Shown one piece after another: positions 48,521 to 60,830 of a DNA stretch of 64,000 bases. The stretch comes from Penelope pileata (Eukaryota > Chordata > Aves > Galliformes > Cracidae). The DNA lies in assembly GCA_013396635.1 (NCBI GenBank), contig WBMW01005313.1, positions 561,238 through 625,237 on the forward strand. Direction: 5' to 3'. The position numbers and the translations under genes were made by a program. A model generated the notes under the pieces. That model saw nothing but the letters and a program-made list of their open reading frames with translations. It searched no databases and was not told the DNA's origin. Numbering within the stretch: the stretch's first letter is position 1; every line of letters begins with the position of its first letter.

Positions 48521-49984
48521 TAAATGGCTTTACATGCACCTTAAAGCGGGTGTTTATGTTGAATCCTGCGTGTGTTTTGATCTTGGTAGCCTTTCCCTGT
48601 GGGGCAGCTTTTTCAGCCCCCGATTATTTTTTTGTGTGTGCATATGTTGATTACATTGTGAAACGAGTAATTTCAAGCAATAAATAAGAAGATTTGAGCA
48701 TTTTGCAGAATGGCTGGCTCAATACACACGCCAAATAACTGCTCCGTTGGGTCGCCATCCAAGCGCCTGCAGGGCCTGGGACTTCAGAGCAATTCATGAA
48801 AGGGATTGGTGGTGCTGGTTAGCTGTCTGATGAAACCTGTCATTCTAGACATCCTGTTGCATTGTTCATCTGAAATGGGGCAAGCCATTATGGGAAATTG
48901 TTTTCCCAGCAAATTCTAATTGGTTGCTGGGAATTACGAAGTCGCTGGTTGTTATTAACAGTAGGCTCCTGGCTGGGTGAAGGTGCAACAAAATGTGTCT
49001 GGGAGGGTGTGAGGAAGTGAAGGTGCCGGAGGGTCGCAGGCTTTATTAGATGGCTTTTGCATCTCTGACCTTCCCTAAGGTGAAATGGACTATTTTAGGT
49101 TTTTATGATGAGGTCATGGATTTATCCCAGATGATTTTCATGGCTAAGTCCAGTGTGGAAAAGGGGTAAAAACTGAGGAGCTTCTGAATATTTAGTGTGG
49201 ATAGCACTGTTTGAGGCTCGGAAAGAAGAAGCAACAGATTGTAGTTAAAAACAAGCGACAATGCAGTCCAGTTTGTTATGAATACTTAATAAGGATTTCA
49301 AAATACTTTTCTCAAGGCTTGATGGCTTTGTCTTTTCTGCTTTGAGTCCCTTTGGGGTCACTACAACCTGGAAGCATCTCCTCAGTTACACCGAAAGGGT
49401 ATGCAGAGATTGTATGGGTACTTGTTCCTGTTATGATTTTTCCCTTGTAGTTCTAAGGGAAAGAGTAGCATTACCTTCTCGCTTCCTATTATTATTTACC
49501 TGTAACACTGAGATCTGCTGGCTTTTTTTCCTGCGCGGCCTTGGTGGCGTTGAAATCTTGATCTGCCTTTTGTAAGGCATTTGTGTGATGTTACTGGTAG
49601 CCCATGGGGAGCTGGCTACATGTGTTAGATATCTGAAACAGTCTGTGAAAAACTGGAAACGATTTTCTGAAACCTTTCCCCACTAAGGAGTTGTTATATC
49701 CGTGGGATTCTTTATTGTGAATGAGACACGAAGCATCGCAAGGCCGACTTTCTAATATGCAGTCTTGCAAGTCAAGTGTGAGGTGGGAATTGCACGTTAG
49801 GTGGTAGGAGTTCTCAGACAAGGCATGCTAGCAGAGCAGCTGGGGAGATGTGGATTAGATGAGCTGCTCACAGGAATGTCTGCAGCTGCTTGAAAACTGA
49901 GATGGTAGTTACTAATTAATTTTAAGCAAGACATAAATGTAGTGAAGTTTAACCGTGGTCTCTCCTAGGTCTGATATTAACTAA

Positions 49985-50165
49985 TAACTGATTAATGACG
50001 TGGATGAAGGACTAAGGACCATGCTCATCAAATATCCAGCTAAAGCTGAGTGGGGCTGCACATCTGCTGGGAAGATGCCTTGCATTTACAGCTGTCTCGA
50101 CAAAGTGGAGAAGCAGTCTGGGGGAAGAAGCTGGATGGAGTGCAGTAGGGGCCGAGGGGGTTGGC
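49985..50165 (+). mobile_element. Possible old CR1 ORF2-region fragment
   Basis: Phrases such as attaatgacgtggatgaagg and aaagctgagtggggctgcac resemble the CR1 sense region that normally reads 'attaatgacctggatgatgg ... accaagctgggaggagtggctg'. The match then fades. This is low-confidence pattern matching. Confidence 0.35.
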
Positions 50166-51359
50166 CAGAGAAGCTTCTGCGACTGTTTGGCAGCAAGACC
50201 ACGTTGTTGCAAAAAGCAAACACGCTCGGGTTTGTACACAGAGCTACTGCCTGGAACTTGTATCATGAGAAGGAACGGTTTTCTGAAACAGGAGCATTTT
50301 TTTGTAGGGAAGTGTTCAGCTGAAATACTTTGCCTGGATTTGGGCATCACACCTTCCTATTGTTTTTTGAGGACCAACCCTTGACAGAGTAGTGGAGAGC
50401 AACTAGCAGGATCAAGAACGCAAGAAATGTGGCCTGTGGGCAGAGGGTGACAGAACCAGGTTGTATTTGGCCTGGGGAAAGCACAGACAGAGAAACAAAC
50501 GTGATGAGAATAGTGGCTGTGATGCTGACTGTCAACAAGAAAGGAAGAGCTCCTTAAGCATCCGTTGCCGATAGATAACTGGTGAAGGGCTCGAGCCACA
50601 CGAGGAGGGATGCTGGCTGTGCTGCTGCGGAGCTTTTCCTGCTGCTAAGAGCAGCACAGAGCAGAGGCGGCTTGCCTGGAGAGGCAGCAGGGTGCCCATT
50701 AAGCACCGCCTGAACTTGCATTTTGGGCAGTGTCGGGAACTCTCGGTCCTATCTCGCTGCCCTTCTCCAGACCCTTGTGGATCTTTTCTCTGTGGCTCTC
50801 TTTTTTGAGAGTGCCTGTGAGTACGTGGGGTGGCTAAGGAAGGCAGTGCAAAGCACTGCTTGCACCCAGTACAGTTCTTGGTTTGGGCTGTTGATGAGCA
50901 TTGTGGTAAATTGCAGCCTAGCAGGTAGCAATAACTGCAGGCATTGGTCTTTATTTCGATTGACTTTCTGATGTTGAAAGTTGGATTTTAAGGAATGTCT
51001 TCCTGATGCTTTTTCCCCTGGTGGTGCTTATTTTCCCAATCAGTATTTATGGAAGGCTACTGTGCATTTCTGAGTTTTGTTTTCTCTATCTACGCTGTCT
51101 TTAGTTTCTATAAAACCTTTTTACTTTTTCTGTTGTGCTGTGTTGCTGTTTTTGTTACTGCCGAGTTGCTTTTTCTTAACCCAGACCCTGCTGACGCGGT
51201 GCACGTATCTCCATGTTGGTTATCCCTGGGCTGTTTGCTCCTGGGGGGCAGCTAGGGGCTCCTGAGTCTGCTGGAGTTCTCGCAAGGAGCCCCCTGCTCC
51301 TCGGTTTGAGTTGAATCAGCTTCATGTTTTTGAATCAGTGTATTAGGACTGGCTTTCCA

Positions 51360-51403
51360 AAACAAACAAACAAAACCTACAGAACCCCAAACAAACAAAC
51401 AAG
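51360..51403. repeat. (AAAC)n-rich tract
   Basis: Imperfect AAAC units in two blocks, just left of the CR1 copy at 51446. Confidence 0.85.
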
Positions 51404-51445
51404 CTAGCTGTATCTTCTGTGCTGTTTTGTATGTGCTTGTGAAAC

Positions 51446-51781
51446 AATCACAGAATGGTTTGGGTTGGAGGGGACCTCACAGCCCACCCAGCCCCACCCC
51501 CTGCCATGGGCAGGACTGCCACCCACTGGGTCAGGCTGCCCAGGGCCCATCCAACCTGGCCTTGAGCACCTCCAGGGATGGGGCACCCACAGCTCTATGA
51601 CAGCTGTGCCAGGGCCTCATCACCCTCTGAGTGAAATATTTCCCCTAATATTTAACCTAAATCTCCCCTCATTTAATTTAAATCCATTCCCCTTGTCCTG
51701 TCACTGCTGGCTTGTGTAAAGAGTCAGTCCCCCTGCTGCTCATAAGCTCCCATCAAGTACTGGAAGGCTGCAGTGAGGTTC
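51446..51781 (-). mobile_element. CR1 LINE 3' fragment
   Basis: This is a well-preserved reverse-complement CR1 3' end. It has cacagaatggtttgggttgg, ctgccatgggcagg, ccatccaacctggccttgag, cacctccagggatggggc, tccccttgtcctgtcactgc and caagtactggaaggctgc. The sense strand is minus and the 5' end is truncated. It looks younger than the copies at 7663 and 12807. Confidence 0.95.
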
Positions 51782-53832
51782 CATTAAAACTGGTACTGAA
51801 GACTGTAGCTGTATAGTGTAATGGTTAAGGAAAGAGGGGAAGAATTTCAGTTGAACCTTTTGGTATTTTGGAGTTCGTCTTGGCCTTTAACTGAGCAAAC
51901 AAATGTGTTTTTAATGAAGAGTTCAAAAATATATTAGTTTTGTGGTTCAGCTGGGAGGCAAAAGCTGTGGTTTTGTTCACACTTAAAAGCTGTAAGCTCC
52001 GCTGCATTTTACTGATTCCATTTGAGCCGAGACCAGGCCTTTGCTTGCGTTCCTATGGAAATTTTACGTTAAAGGCATTCAACGGGGACATTAAAGAAGG
52101 AAACCCTGTAGTGAAATATTTTGTTAGAAAAGACTTAGGTTTGTAGAACTGACCCGGACGCTCCATTTAGCTCTCCCTCCCCCTCAGCCCCTCCCCAGCT
52201 TGTGCAGTCCCACTCAGCTGGAGGCTGAGCGGAAGCTGCTGCGGGGCTCTGAGGCCTCTCCCTGGGGTCTCCCCACGTTCATGGCCCTGTTGGCTGGGCT
52301 GCAGGTTGGATTGTCCTGTTGGAGGCCAGAGGCTCGGCTCCCTGCTCCTGCCTGAGCACAGAGTCCCCCAGCAGCAGCCTGCGGGGCTGATGGTGCTGCC
52401 TGCCCTGAGGCGCTGGCTGGGCACCTTGGGTCTGGGCACCTTGGCTCAGTGGCTGCTTCATCTGCAGCTCAACACAGATCTGTAGCCAGAGACTGGCAAG
52501 GAAATGGAAAGGACAGCAGAGATGGTTTTAAAAAAAAAGGGAAAAAAAAAAAAGACAAACACACAAACCAAAACCTTAAATGAAAGGAAATGGTAGTTAA
52601 AACTTGAAGATGTTGTCAGGTCAAAATAGAGGAATTATGATATATTGTGTGGGCTTTTTTTTTTTTTTCCCTCCAGTTTTTCCCTCCCCGCCCAGCTTAC
52701 AAGGAGCTGCTTCCCTTTGATGCCACAGATGAGTTGAGCAACGCTCGCTGTAAGCAGTGGGATGCCTGCTGCTCCCCGGTGGCTGCTGGGCCGTGGGACC
52801 CCATCCCTCTGCCCCAGGAGGGCGGGGAGGCAACAATGTGGTGCTGACACGCGGGCTGGGAGCTGGCTTATTTCAGCGAGACGTTCCCATATCCCGCACC
52901 CCTTGTTCTTTTTCCTCTGGCAGCACGCGCAGTTACCGGTTCTTCGTCTTTTGCTTAGTTTCTGCTCTCTAGTACTGCGTTTCCCAGCTCACAGAGGCTG
53001 ACACCCCCAGGAGCATTGTCACAAATGTACTGGGTGTGACGATTGTAATGCTTTTGTCATGTCCCTTACAATGGGACTCAAGGCGTGCGTGTGCATGACC
53101 CCGCAAGAGGGGAGTGCGGGCAGCTGGCAGAGGGGGAAATGCCTCCTCTTCCCATGCTTAACATTGCTCGAAGCGAGTTACTCAATTAAAAAGAGCAAGT
53201 AAGCAGAGTCCCTGCCAGGGGGGCTGAGCTGTCCAGGATCGGCACAGAGAAGCCTGAGGAATGTGGTGAGGAATTCAGGCAGGAGCTACGCGGCCCCTTC
53301 TCTCTGGAGCTGTTTTTTAATTTGCCGTCGTGTGAATTTATAAGCGTGCTCGGTTCGTCCAAGACCCTCTGGAAGAAAGCAAGCATCTGCGTGTTGGAGG
53401 AAATCAGCCTATTAAATCAGCTGGAAAAGCTTGCAGTTACCTAAACGTTCTGTTTCAGACTCCTGAAACAGAATTGATGATGTTCTAGTTTAAGTTTCAG
53501 TTTGCTGCTGTTGGTGAAGATGGGTCCTATTCACGCAAATGACAAAATTGACTGTAAGATTATTCTCACAAACTTACATTTTGTTGTAGTAGTTTGTTTT
53601 TTCATATTGTAGTATGTGTACATACAGTTGGTGCACTTTATTTTTCTGTATGCTGAATGAGAATTAGGGAATTCCAGGTTTTAATTTATATTTTAGAAGT
53701 ATAATTTTCTTCAGAAAATCACGATAAAAATATAACGTACCCTTCACTTACTTGCCAAAAATGAAATTGTAGCTCAAACGTGAAATGCCTGATGTCACTC
53801 CTCCCTAAATAGCACTCCTTTCATTTTTTTAG
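51782..53832 (+). other. Probable JADE3 intron
   Basis: No exon was recognised. A GC-rich block at about 52145-52460 with proline- and glutamine-like open frames on the minus strand resembles no family I know. An A-rich run lies at 52528-52555. Confidence 0.4.
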
Positions 53833-53885
53833 GAGCTTGCGATGTCATCAGATGAAGCAAAATCATCTACCTCATGACCTGGCAT
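53833..53885 (+). other. Candidate non-coding exon with an upstream ORF (possibly JADE3 5' UTR)
   Basis: A 53-base segment lies between a pyrimidine-tract acceptor (ctcctttcattttttttag region) and a near-consensus donor CAT|GTAAGT. It contains a complete short ORF, ATG at 53842-53844 to TGA at 53875-53877, encoding MSSDEAKSSTS. A second ATG at 53852 (MKQNHLPHDLA) stays open through the donor. It lies about 14-15 kb downstream of the proposed JADE3 CpG island on the JADE3 strand, and JADE3 has untranslated 5' sequence before its coding exons. No known protein matches. The exon is inferred from splice signals only. Confidence 0.4.
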
Positions 53886-54432
53886 GTAAGTGAAGGAGGA
53901 ATTGATATTTGTTTTAAAAAAATGTGCGTGTTGGTGTTTACAGCGTGTAAATTGAACCTGTGTGCCTCCGGCATTCAGATTCCGCCTTTTACATGAAAGC
54001 TGTGTGGATTTTAAAGGAGTATGAAGTCTTCTAAAGGAGAGGAAGTCGTAAAAGAAGCTGTGAACAGTGAGATTCCAGCCTGAAGGAGTCCTTGCAATAA
54101 TTCCAGTTAAAATATGTTGTGTGATATACCCTGTAACACGTAAAGTTGGTCGGCATTAGAGGGAATAATTTTGTATTACTACAATATTTACGTGTGCTGA
54201 TTCTACTGCTTTTTTTCCTGTATATGAATTTTGATAGTTGTGGTGAATAAACATCGTATGCTGTGATACTCCTCCTAAAATAAAAAGCTCCAGTTTTGCA
54301 GAAGATCTAGGTTCTTTTTACATATTTGGATGCTTTGCACCAAACTTCCTACAGTTTTGTGACACTTGCATTTCGCTCCACCCCTTAAGTAAGTAGAAAT
54401 ATTTCTACCCTCTGCACAAGCGTTTCCAGAGA

Positions 54433-54448
54433 TTTTTTTTTTTTTTTT
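54433..54448. repeat. Poly(T) tract
   Basis: A 16-base T run. Confidence 0.95.
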
Positions 54449-56170
54449 GTCTGCCTGCTCACTGCTTTTCTTTTATGTGGCTCAAAGGATTAAACTGCAG
54501 TCACTGCTTTGAGGGCTGATGTCAGCAGCGAGCTGGGTATTCCTAATTAGTGCCAGCACCTGTACCTCATTATGAAGCCTCGTTCAAGCTGTCCAGTGAA
54601 CCGAGGTAGCTGGTCTCTGCTGCATGTCTCTAATGTGATTATAAAGCCCTCTCTCGATGCGGGTTTCATTACTTATTCTACTTTTGGACTGATGTGGAAA
54701 GTGGAGCTAAGCGGAGCCATTTGGCTGGGTACCAAAGATTATAAGGAGGGGCAGAGAGAGGGGATGCAGTGATCTCAGTTTCAAGACATAGTTCAAAGCT
54801 TGCTTCTGCTTTGACTGATTTAAAAAAAAAAAGTGCTTTTTCTAGTTTTAAGTGTCAGATACTCAGAATTTAGAGATCAAATCTACAGACTCCAGGTGGA
54901 CTCTGAACGTCCAGTGCAGCTGCTGTTGTGCATAACTTGTTCATTTTCTGAGGTTTTGGCCTTGACTACTCCCATGCCATCCCTTTGTTTTCAAGGGATT
55001 AGGACCTAGAAGTTCTTTGACACAAAAAATGGCCTCTTCCTCCCCTCCCACCTGATTCTGTACTGTGAGCACTGCTGTAATGTGTAAAACACACTCTCAT
55101 GTATTTTCCCCTCACAGCTGAAAAACACAATGTTAGACAGATTTAACTAGTGAAATCAATGGCTCAGATAAGACTGATCTCTATCCATGGGCTTTACAAA
55201 CATTTAAACTTGTTTGCTTTTCTCTAACTAGTTTGAGTGGGTTTTTAGGAGGTTAACCTACAGGATTTAAACATAGGACGGCATCCTTCTGGCTGTGGAC
55301 TTTAGGTTACTTCCCTGCGTGAGGAGAGGAACAGAGCAGCTTCAGATGTATGTGTATCTTGGAGAGGTTTGAGATGATAAACCTGCAAGAATTCACAGGA
55401 GAGCACCATGCTAGTAATCCAGACTTGGGAAAATTGAAGAAATTGGAAGTGTTGTGGGTTCTTCAGCTTCAGATGTGGGATTGAAAGTGTTGTTAGTGAA
55501 AGGATCACATCTCTGCAGAGTGAAAGCCTTGGCTGGAGAAAAAAAGTTGGTAAACTTTTATGTATTTTTCTGTATTGAATATCTGCTTACTAACTCGTCA
55601 TTTACAAGAATGCCTTACTGATCTGCTTCAGGAATGCTATAGTTAAGTAAGTCCTGCTCTGTGAAAGTGCTATCGTCTTGTTCTATCTTTTGAATTTGGA
55701 AACTTGAAAAGGTTTTGAGTCTTGAGAAATTCTCACAGCCTCAGCCGTTTTTGTTAATCTCCCTCAGCTTTAAAGTTGTTGGAGCCATTTTTAACTCCTT
55801 CAGGCACATTCTCGAGTGTTCTCTTGTCTTCCTGCAAGCTGGGCTGCAACTCCAGGAAAATGGAGTAAAGACTTTCTTTGCAACTATGTATGTTGATGGA
55901 TACTGACCTGACTGTGGGAGTTAGGAATGGATAGGGATAGGTGCCTCTGCTACACTGTGGCAGATACTAAAAATGACAAGAAATGCTAGAGTAACAGATT
56001 TCAAAGCAACTGTTTTCCTGAAACAGTTCCTTGATGTCTGTATGGAAGTCCTGGAGGTTTTTAGAGAATTTTGCAGTTCTTGATGATGATGATACAGAAG
56101 GGAGTACCTGCACCTCCAGTGGCAGTAAGGTAGGGCAGAAACAGCTCTTTCCTTTGCATGGATGCGGGGT

Positions 56171-56230
56171 GTACACACACATACATACACATACACACAC
56201 GTACATATATGCACGTGCACACGTACACTT
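56171..56230. repeat. Imperfect (AC)n microsatellite
   Basis: Alternating purine-pyrimidine sequence of acac, acat and acgt units. Alternating Pu-Py tracts can adopt Z-DNA. Confidence 0.9.
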
Positions 56231-57479
56231 TGGTTTGTTCCAGGATGCTGTTTGCCTCTCCTTCCATTCTTTTGCATTCTCCAGAAGAAAGCCCTGAATG
56301 GATAGTGCCTTAAGGTAGAAGTAGGCTATATTTGCATAACACATTTGTTTAATTTGTCTTGAAAACAAGAACTGGCACACTGGGAATAACCTAATCTTTC
56401 ACTTAATAATTTTGACCAAAATAGCTCTCTAGAGTGAACAGCGGTTAACAAAGTCAGGTAGGGCAGCATTATGTCAGCTATGAGAGTCTTATCGTTGCAC
56501 TCACTGTAGACAGAATTTTATGTGATAAATATACACGTTTCAGTATTTACCATGGCCCTATAGATCACTTATCTGATCTGTAGTTCACAGAGATCAGGCT
56601 GGGACATGATGCATTAAAAAAAAAAAACAACAAAAAAAGCATTGTACAGAGGTGAACTATCGAGCAAATCTGGTTTCACAGGAGCTGCGTTAGCGAATTA
56701 GTCCGGTCACTATATCTGATAACGGTCAGCAGTGGACACCTGGGGAAAAAGACAGTTGTAATGCTAGTATGCACTCTTGTAAAATTTTGATTTTGGGATT
56801 GTGAGAATGGCAGATTGATGTGACGCTGTTTAATTGATCTGATTCTCCTTTTGCCTAATTCTCTTCAATCTGTTTAGTTTTCAACCCCTACAACATCCCA
56901 TAGGACTGAAGTTCTCTAAGCAATTAAATTTGATTTGCTTTGTGTGTCACTGGTCTTCTTGGGCCACGAGGAGCAGTGAGTAGTCTCATCCTGTTTGCTT
57001 TTCTTTACTGCTTGTGGCAGATCTCTCCTGTTCTGCATCCTCTTTTCTCAGCTGGGTAATCTCACTCTGTTTCATCTCTTATCCTAAAGCCATGGCACGC
57101 TCCCCATACACTGGAGCTTCACGTTCTGCAACTACATTTTTTGCAGTAGTGCCAGAGGGAGGAGAAAATACTCTTTTGCTCTTAGCAAAAACGAGTGATC
57201 TATTATTGTTGCTCATCAATAAAGGTTTTTCCATATGGCTCAGTGGGTGCAGTAGATGAAACCAAGCAGGCTTATGTTGGTGCTCTTCACTGCTGTTAGG
57301 GGGCTTTGCTGGAAGGATGTATCATCGTGCAGCTCTGTGGGGTGTTCTCATAAAATACTTGATGCTACAGCTGATTCGGGAATGCACGAGGACCCCATTT
57401 CTGTAGGTGCGCAATACATCAGCGGCAAAAAGAGGAATAAGGAAGATTTCCATCTTTTATTTTGATATGAGGGGGAACA

Positions 57480-58711
57480 CTGATGAAAGATGAGGATAAG
57501 GCTGGAGCAGTTATTGCCTTTTTGCCTCAGTTTTTGTTAGTAAGGTCAATTGTTCTCAGGGTACCCAGCCTCCTGTGTTGGAAGACAGTAATGGACAGCA
57601 AAGTGAAGCCCTTATAATCTAAAGGGAAACTCTACGTGACCTCCTACATCTTTTGAATGTTTGCAAGTCTGCCGGGCCAGATGTGATTCACCCAAGGGCA
57701 CTAAAGGAGCTGGGGGAGATGCTTGCCAAGCCGCTTGGTCAAGCCACAAGGTCACCAGTGGCCTTCCCTGGGGCTCAAGTCTTGAGGCCAGTTTTGTTTT
57801 GTGTTTTTATCAGTGAGCTGTATAAGGGGATTGGTTGCACCCTCAGTAAGCAGACTGCAGCAAGTTGAATGGGAGTGTTGATCTGCTTCTGGGTAGGAAG
57901 GCTCTGCAGAGGGATCTGGATAGGCTAGGGCATTCAACAAGGCTTAGCACCAGGTGCTGCACTTGGGTCATAGCCACCCCATGCAGCGGTGTAGACTGGG
58001 GAAAGAGGGGCTGTAAAGCTGCCCGACAGAAAAGGACTTCAGAGTGCTGTTTGAGAGCCAGCTGAACACAAGCCAGCAGTGAGCCCAGGTGGCCAAGAAG
58101 GCCAATGGCATCTGGGCTTGCATCAGAAATAGTGTGGCCAGCAGAATGAGGGAAATGATTGTGCCTGCAAATGTTTTGGCACTGGTGAAACCTCACCCTC
58201 GAGTGCTGTGTTTGATTTTGGGCCCTTCGCTTACAAGAGAGACATTGAGTTGCTGGAATGCAATCACAGAAGAGCAATGAAGCTGGAGAAGGGACTAGAA
58301 AACAAGACACATGAGGAACAGCTGGGAGAACTGAGGTTGTTTAGTCTGGAGAAGAGGAGGCTGAGGGGAGACCTCAATGCTGTCTACAACTGCCTGAAAG
58401 CAGGCTGCACTGAGATGGCGTCGGTCTCATTTCTTGGGTGACAAGTGATAGGACATGAAGAAACTGTCTCAAGTTGCACCAGAGCTGGTTTAGATTGGGT
58501 GTTGTGAAGGATTTCTTTATTGAAAGGGTGGTCGGGCTTTGGAACAGGCTGCTCAGGGAAGTGATGGTGTCCCCATCCCTGATATTTAAGAGATATGTGG
58601 ACGTGGCACTAAGGGACATGATTTAGTGGTGGGTCTCAGTAGGTCAGGTTGATGGTTGGGCTCAGTGACCCTGAAGTCTTTTCTAACCTAGATGATTCTG
58701 TTATTCTGTTC
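57480..58711 (+). mobile_element. CR1 LINE, longest copy, internally deleted
   Basis: Sense-orientation CR1. The left part corresponds to the reverse-transcriptase region of ORF2 (gctggagcagttattgcctt, ccagatgtgattcacccaag, ctaaaggagctgggggagatg). After the phrase cttgccaagccgcttg it jumps to cctggggctcaagtcttgag, where several hundred bases of the family sequence appear to be missing. It then continues through aggtggccaagaaggccaat, gagaagaggaggctgagggg and ggaacaggctgctcagggaa to the terminal repeats gatgattctgttattctg. Frameshifts and stops make it inactive. Confidence 0.93.
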
Positions 58712-60488
58712 TGCTGAGGCCTGAGTGCAGGTTCAGCCATGCTGTCTTTCCATTGCAGAGCTCCAGTACCCTCTGCAGCTGCATCCTTTCCTCATCTCTC
58801 CAGCTGCACTAAGAGTCTACAGAGAAAGAGACTCTGTACAGGTCTATTGAAAAACAAAACCAAACCCTCCCCAAACAGCTGGAGTCACATGTATAAGGCA
58901 CTGACTGTAGGTTTTGCAATGCATTGTGGAGTCTTAAGAGCACCTCTGCTGTAGAGGTGGATCTGCCCTAGCAGATTCTGGTCCTTGTTTTGTTCATTCA
59001 GTTTTATAGCTGTGTATTTAGCTGTAACCTCTCCTTTTCTCTCCCTGTTTCTCAGCAGAGATCTTATTCCTGATCTTGTCAGCAGCTGCAGTATGTTGAG
59101 GGCTCTTACCTGTGAATAAAGCTGTAGCGAAACACCTCCCTGCTTCCACGGCTTGCAGGCATTTCTGTTCATCCCAGTGCAGGAGTCGAGAGCAGATGGG
59201 AGGACTTCTTTTGGAGTCAGATTCAGCACCTCACAACCCTACAGCTTTGGTGGTTCAGCTGCAGCAACTCTTTATCCTCATGGGATGGAAAGGACATTGT
59301 CCTGCACTGACTCCTATTTGAGTGCTGGTGCTATAGAAATGTACTTTGGCTTCAACTTGGCCATTGGATGACAAAGTGAACCTCGTGTGGCCAGTTTGAC
59401 CCATGTCCTTACTGCATCTCCAACACGTTGTGGCATTTTAGAAACCTTGAGCAGTTGCAGTCATCCCTTGGCCCCGCTTTCACAGTGGTGTCAGCCCCAG
59501 CGGGCCCTGGTTGGTCGCAGTCTCTCTTCCAGGATGTCATCTTCCACCTGAGCTGGATGGTTTATAGAACGCTGGAATGCTGGTTTCCTTTTGATAAGTC
59601 TAGTTAAATCTGACTAAAACATCTTAGGTGTTTTCTGTATTACAGGTTGTAGCACGTAACGTAACAGTAGTTGTCTGCCCATTGAAAGTAATCTGAGTTT
59701 AGCAGCTATCAAGACAAATTCTGTTGCCTTTTTAAACGTTTTTAAAACTAAAAGAATGCTTTACGTCTTTTTAGTAAATTTTTGCTCATGTTCTAATGTT
59801 TTGATGTGGAGAAGTAATAATTACATGTAAACGTCATAAAGATAGATAGTAGAAAATGTTGTAGGATGTCAGTATTCAACCAAAGATATGGAATATTTCA
59901 AATATTTTGAGTTCTGGCTGCGATAGCATATTTCCTTAATTGTTTGTATCCAGTGATCCTCTCGGTGCTGTTTTTTTACTAGGAAAACTTAAGCGTCCAG
60001 ATTGTTTATTTTAAACTTGTAAATGAAAACCATTGCTTGTCAGATGAGGAAATAAATGGTCAAATTAATGTTTCCTAATAGGAAAATATTTGTGTTCTTG
60101 CTTTCTCTCATCCTTTGAATAGAATATAAAGACACAACTCGATATTGTTCTGCCTCTTTGCCAACTGTTAGGTTTTGCTCGTGATGCAAAACTTTGCAGC
60201 AAAGCGGTTAGCTTCCTTAAAGCATTATAGCAAGAAGTAAATGAGTCAAAACGGATGAAATATTTAATGCAGGTTACTGTTGTCAGTGCTTTTATTGCTT
60301 GAGATCTAGGGGGAGAAAAAGAACAGTGAAACCTACTTTAATTTTTTATTAGCAAGTACAAAAAAATTTTTATTTTAAGTATCTTGCGGAATACAAGAAC
60401 TGTTGCCTATACTGTTATTAGGAAAAAAAAGTTTACTTTTAATCCCAAGCAGTGCATATACTTCTACATTCTTCTCTCTTGATAGTGT
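58712..60488 (+). other. Probable JADE3 intron
   Basis: No gene, RNA or transposon was recognised between the two CR1 copies. Confidence 0.4.
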
Positions 60489-60830
60489 CATAGAATCACA
60501 GAATTTCCTAAGTTGGAAGGGACCCACAAGGATCATTGAGCCCAGCTCCTGGCTCTACACAGGACAGCCCAAAACTCAAACCCTGTGTCTGAGGGCAGTG
60601 TCACTTCTTGAACTCCAGAGGCTTGGCAGTGGTCACAGCCCCCTGGGCAGCCTGTGCCAGGGCCCAGCCACCTCTGGTGAAGAACCTTTTCCTAACCTCC
60701 AGCCTGACCCTCCCCTGACACAGCTCCATGCTGTTCCCTCGGGCCCTGTCACTGTCACAGAGAGCAGAGCTCAGCGCTGCCCCTCCGCTCCCCTCATGAG
60801 GAAGCTGTAGGCCGCCATGAGGCCTCCCCA
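60489..60830 (-). mobile_element. CR1 LINE 3' fragment
   Basis: Reverse-complement CR1 3' end. It has catagaatcacagaatttcc, agttggaagggacccacaag, ccctgggcagcctgtgccag, aagaaccttttcctaacctc and ccctcatgaggaagctgtag. The sense strand is minus. Confidence 0.93.

Larger units (their letters stand above)
39751..51445 (+). other. Probable JADE3 5' intron (first part)
   Basis: If the CpG island is the JADE3 promoter, this is its first intron. I saw no coding exon. It contains T/A runs (39810-39827, 42404-42431, 43862-43879, 47291-47325), old CR1 pieces and one isolated N at 48044. A direct repeat of cacctgctggaag occurs near 41988-42013, and tctgtgcagcgt is repeated near 40737 and 40793. Confidence 0.4.
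53886..57479 (+). other. Probable JADE3 intron
   Basis: No coding exon was recognised. It contains a T run (54433-54448) and an imperfect AC microsatellite (56171-56230). No JADE3 N-terminal coding sequence (MKRHRP-like) was found. Confidence 0.4.

Noticed and set aside
54572..54772. ATG followed by MKPRSS as a possible JADE3 start
   Set aside because: The JADE family begins MKR followed by an acidic serine-rich stretch. The residues here do not continue that pattern and there is no convincing exon structure.
56031..56380. Frames with VCVCVCVY- or HIHTHTHT-type repeats
   Set aside because: These are translations of the AC microsatellite at 56171-56230.
58208..58441. Open frame containing EKGLENKTHEEQLGELRLF
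   Set aside because: It is translated CR1 3'-region sequence in an inactive LINE copy, not a host gene.
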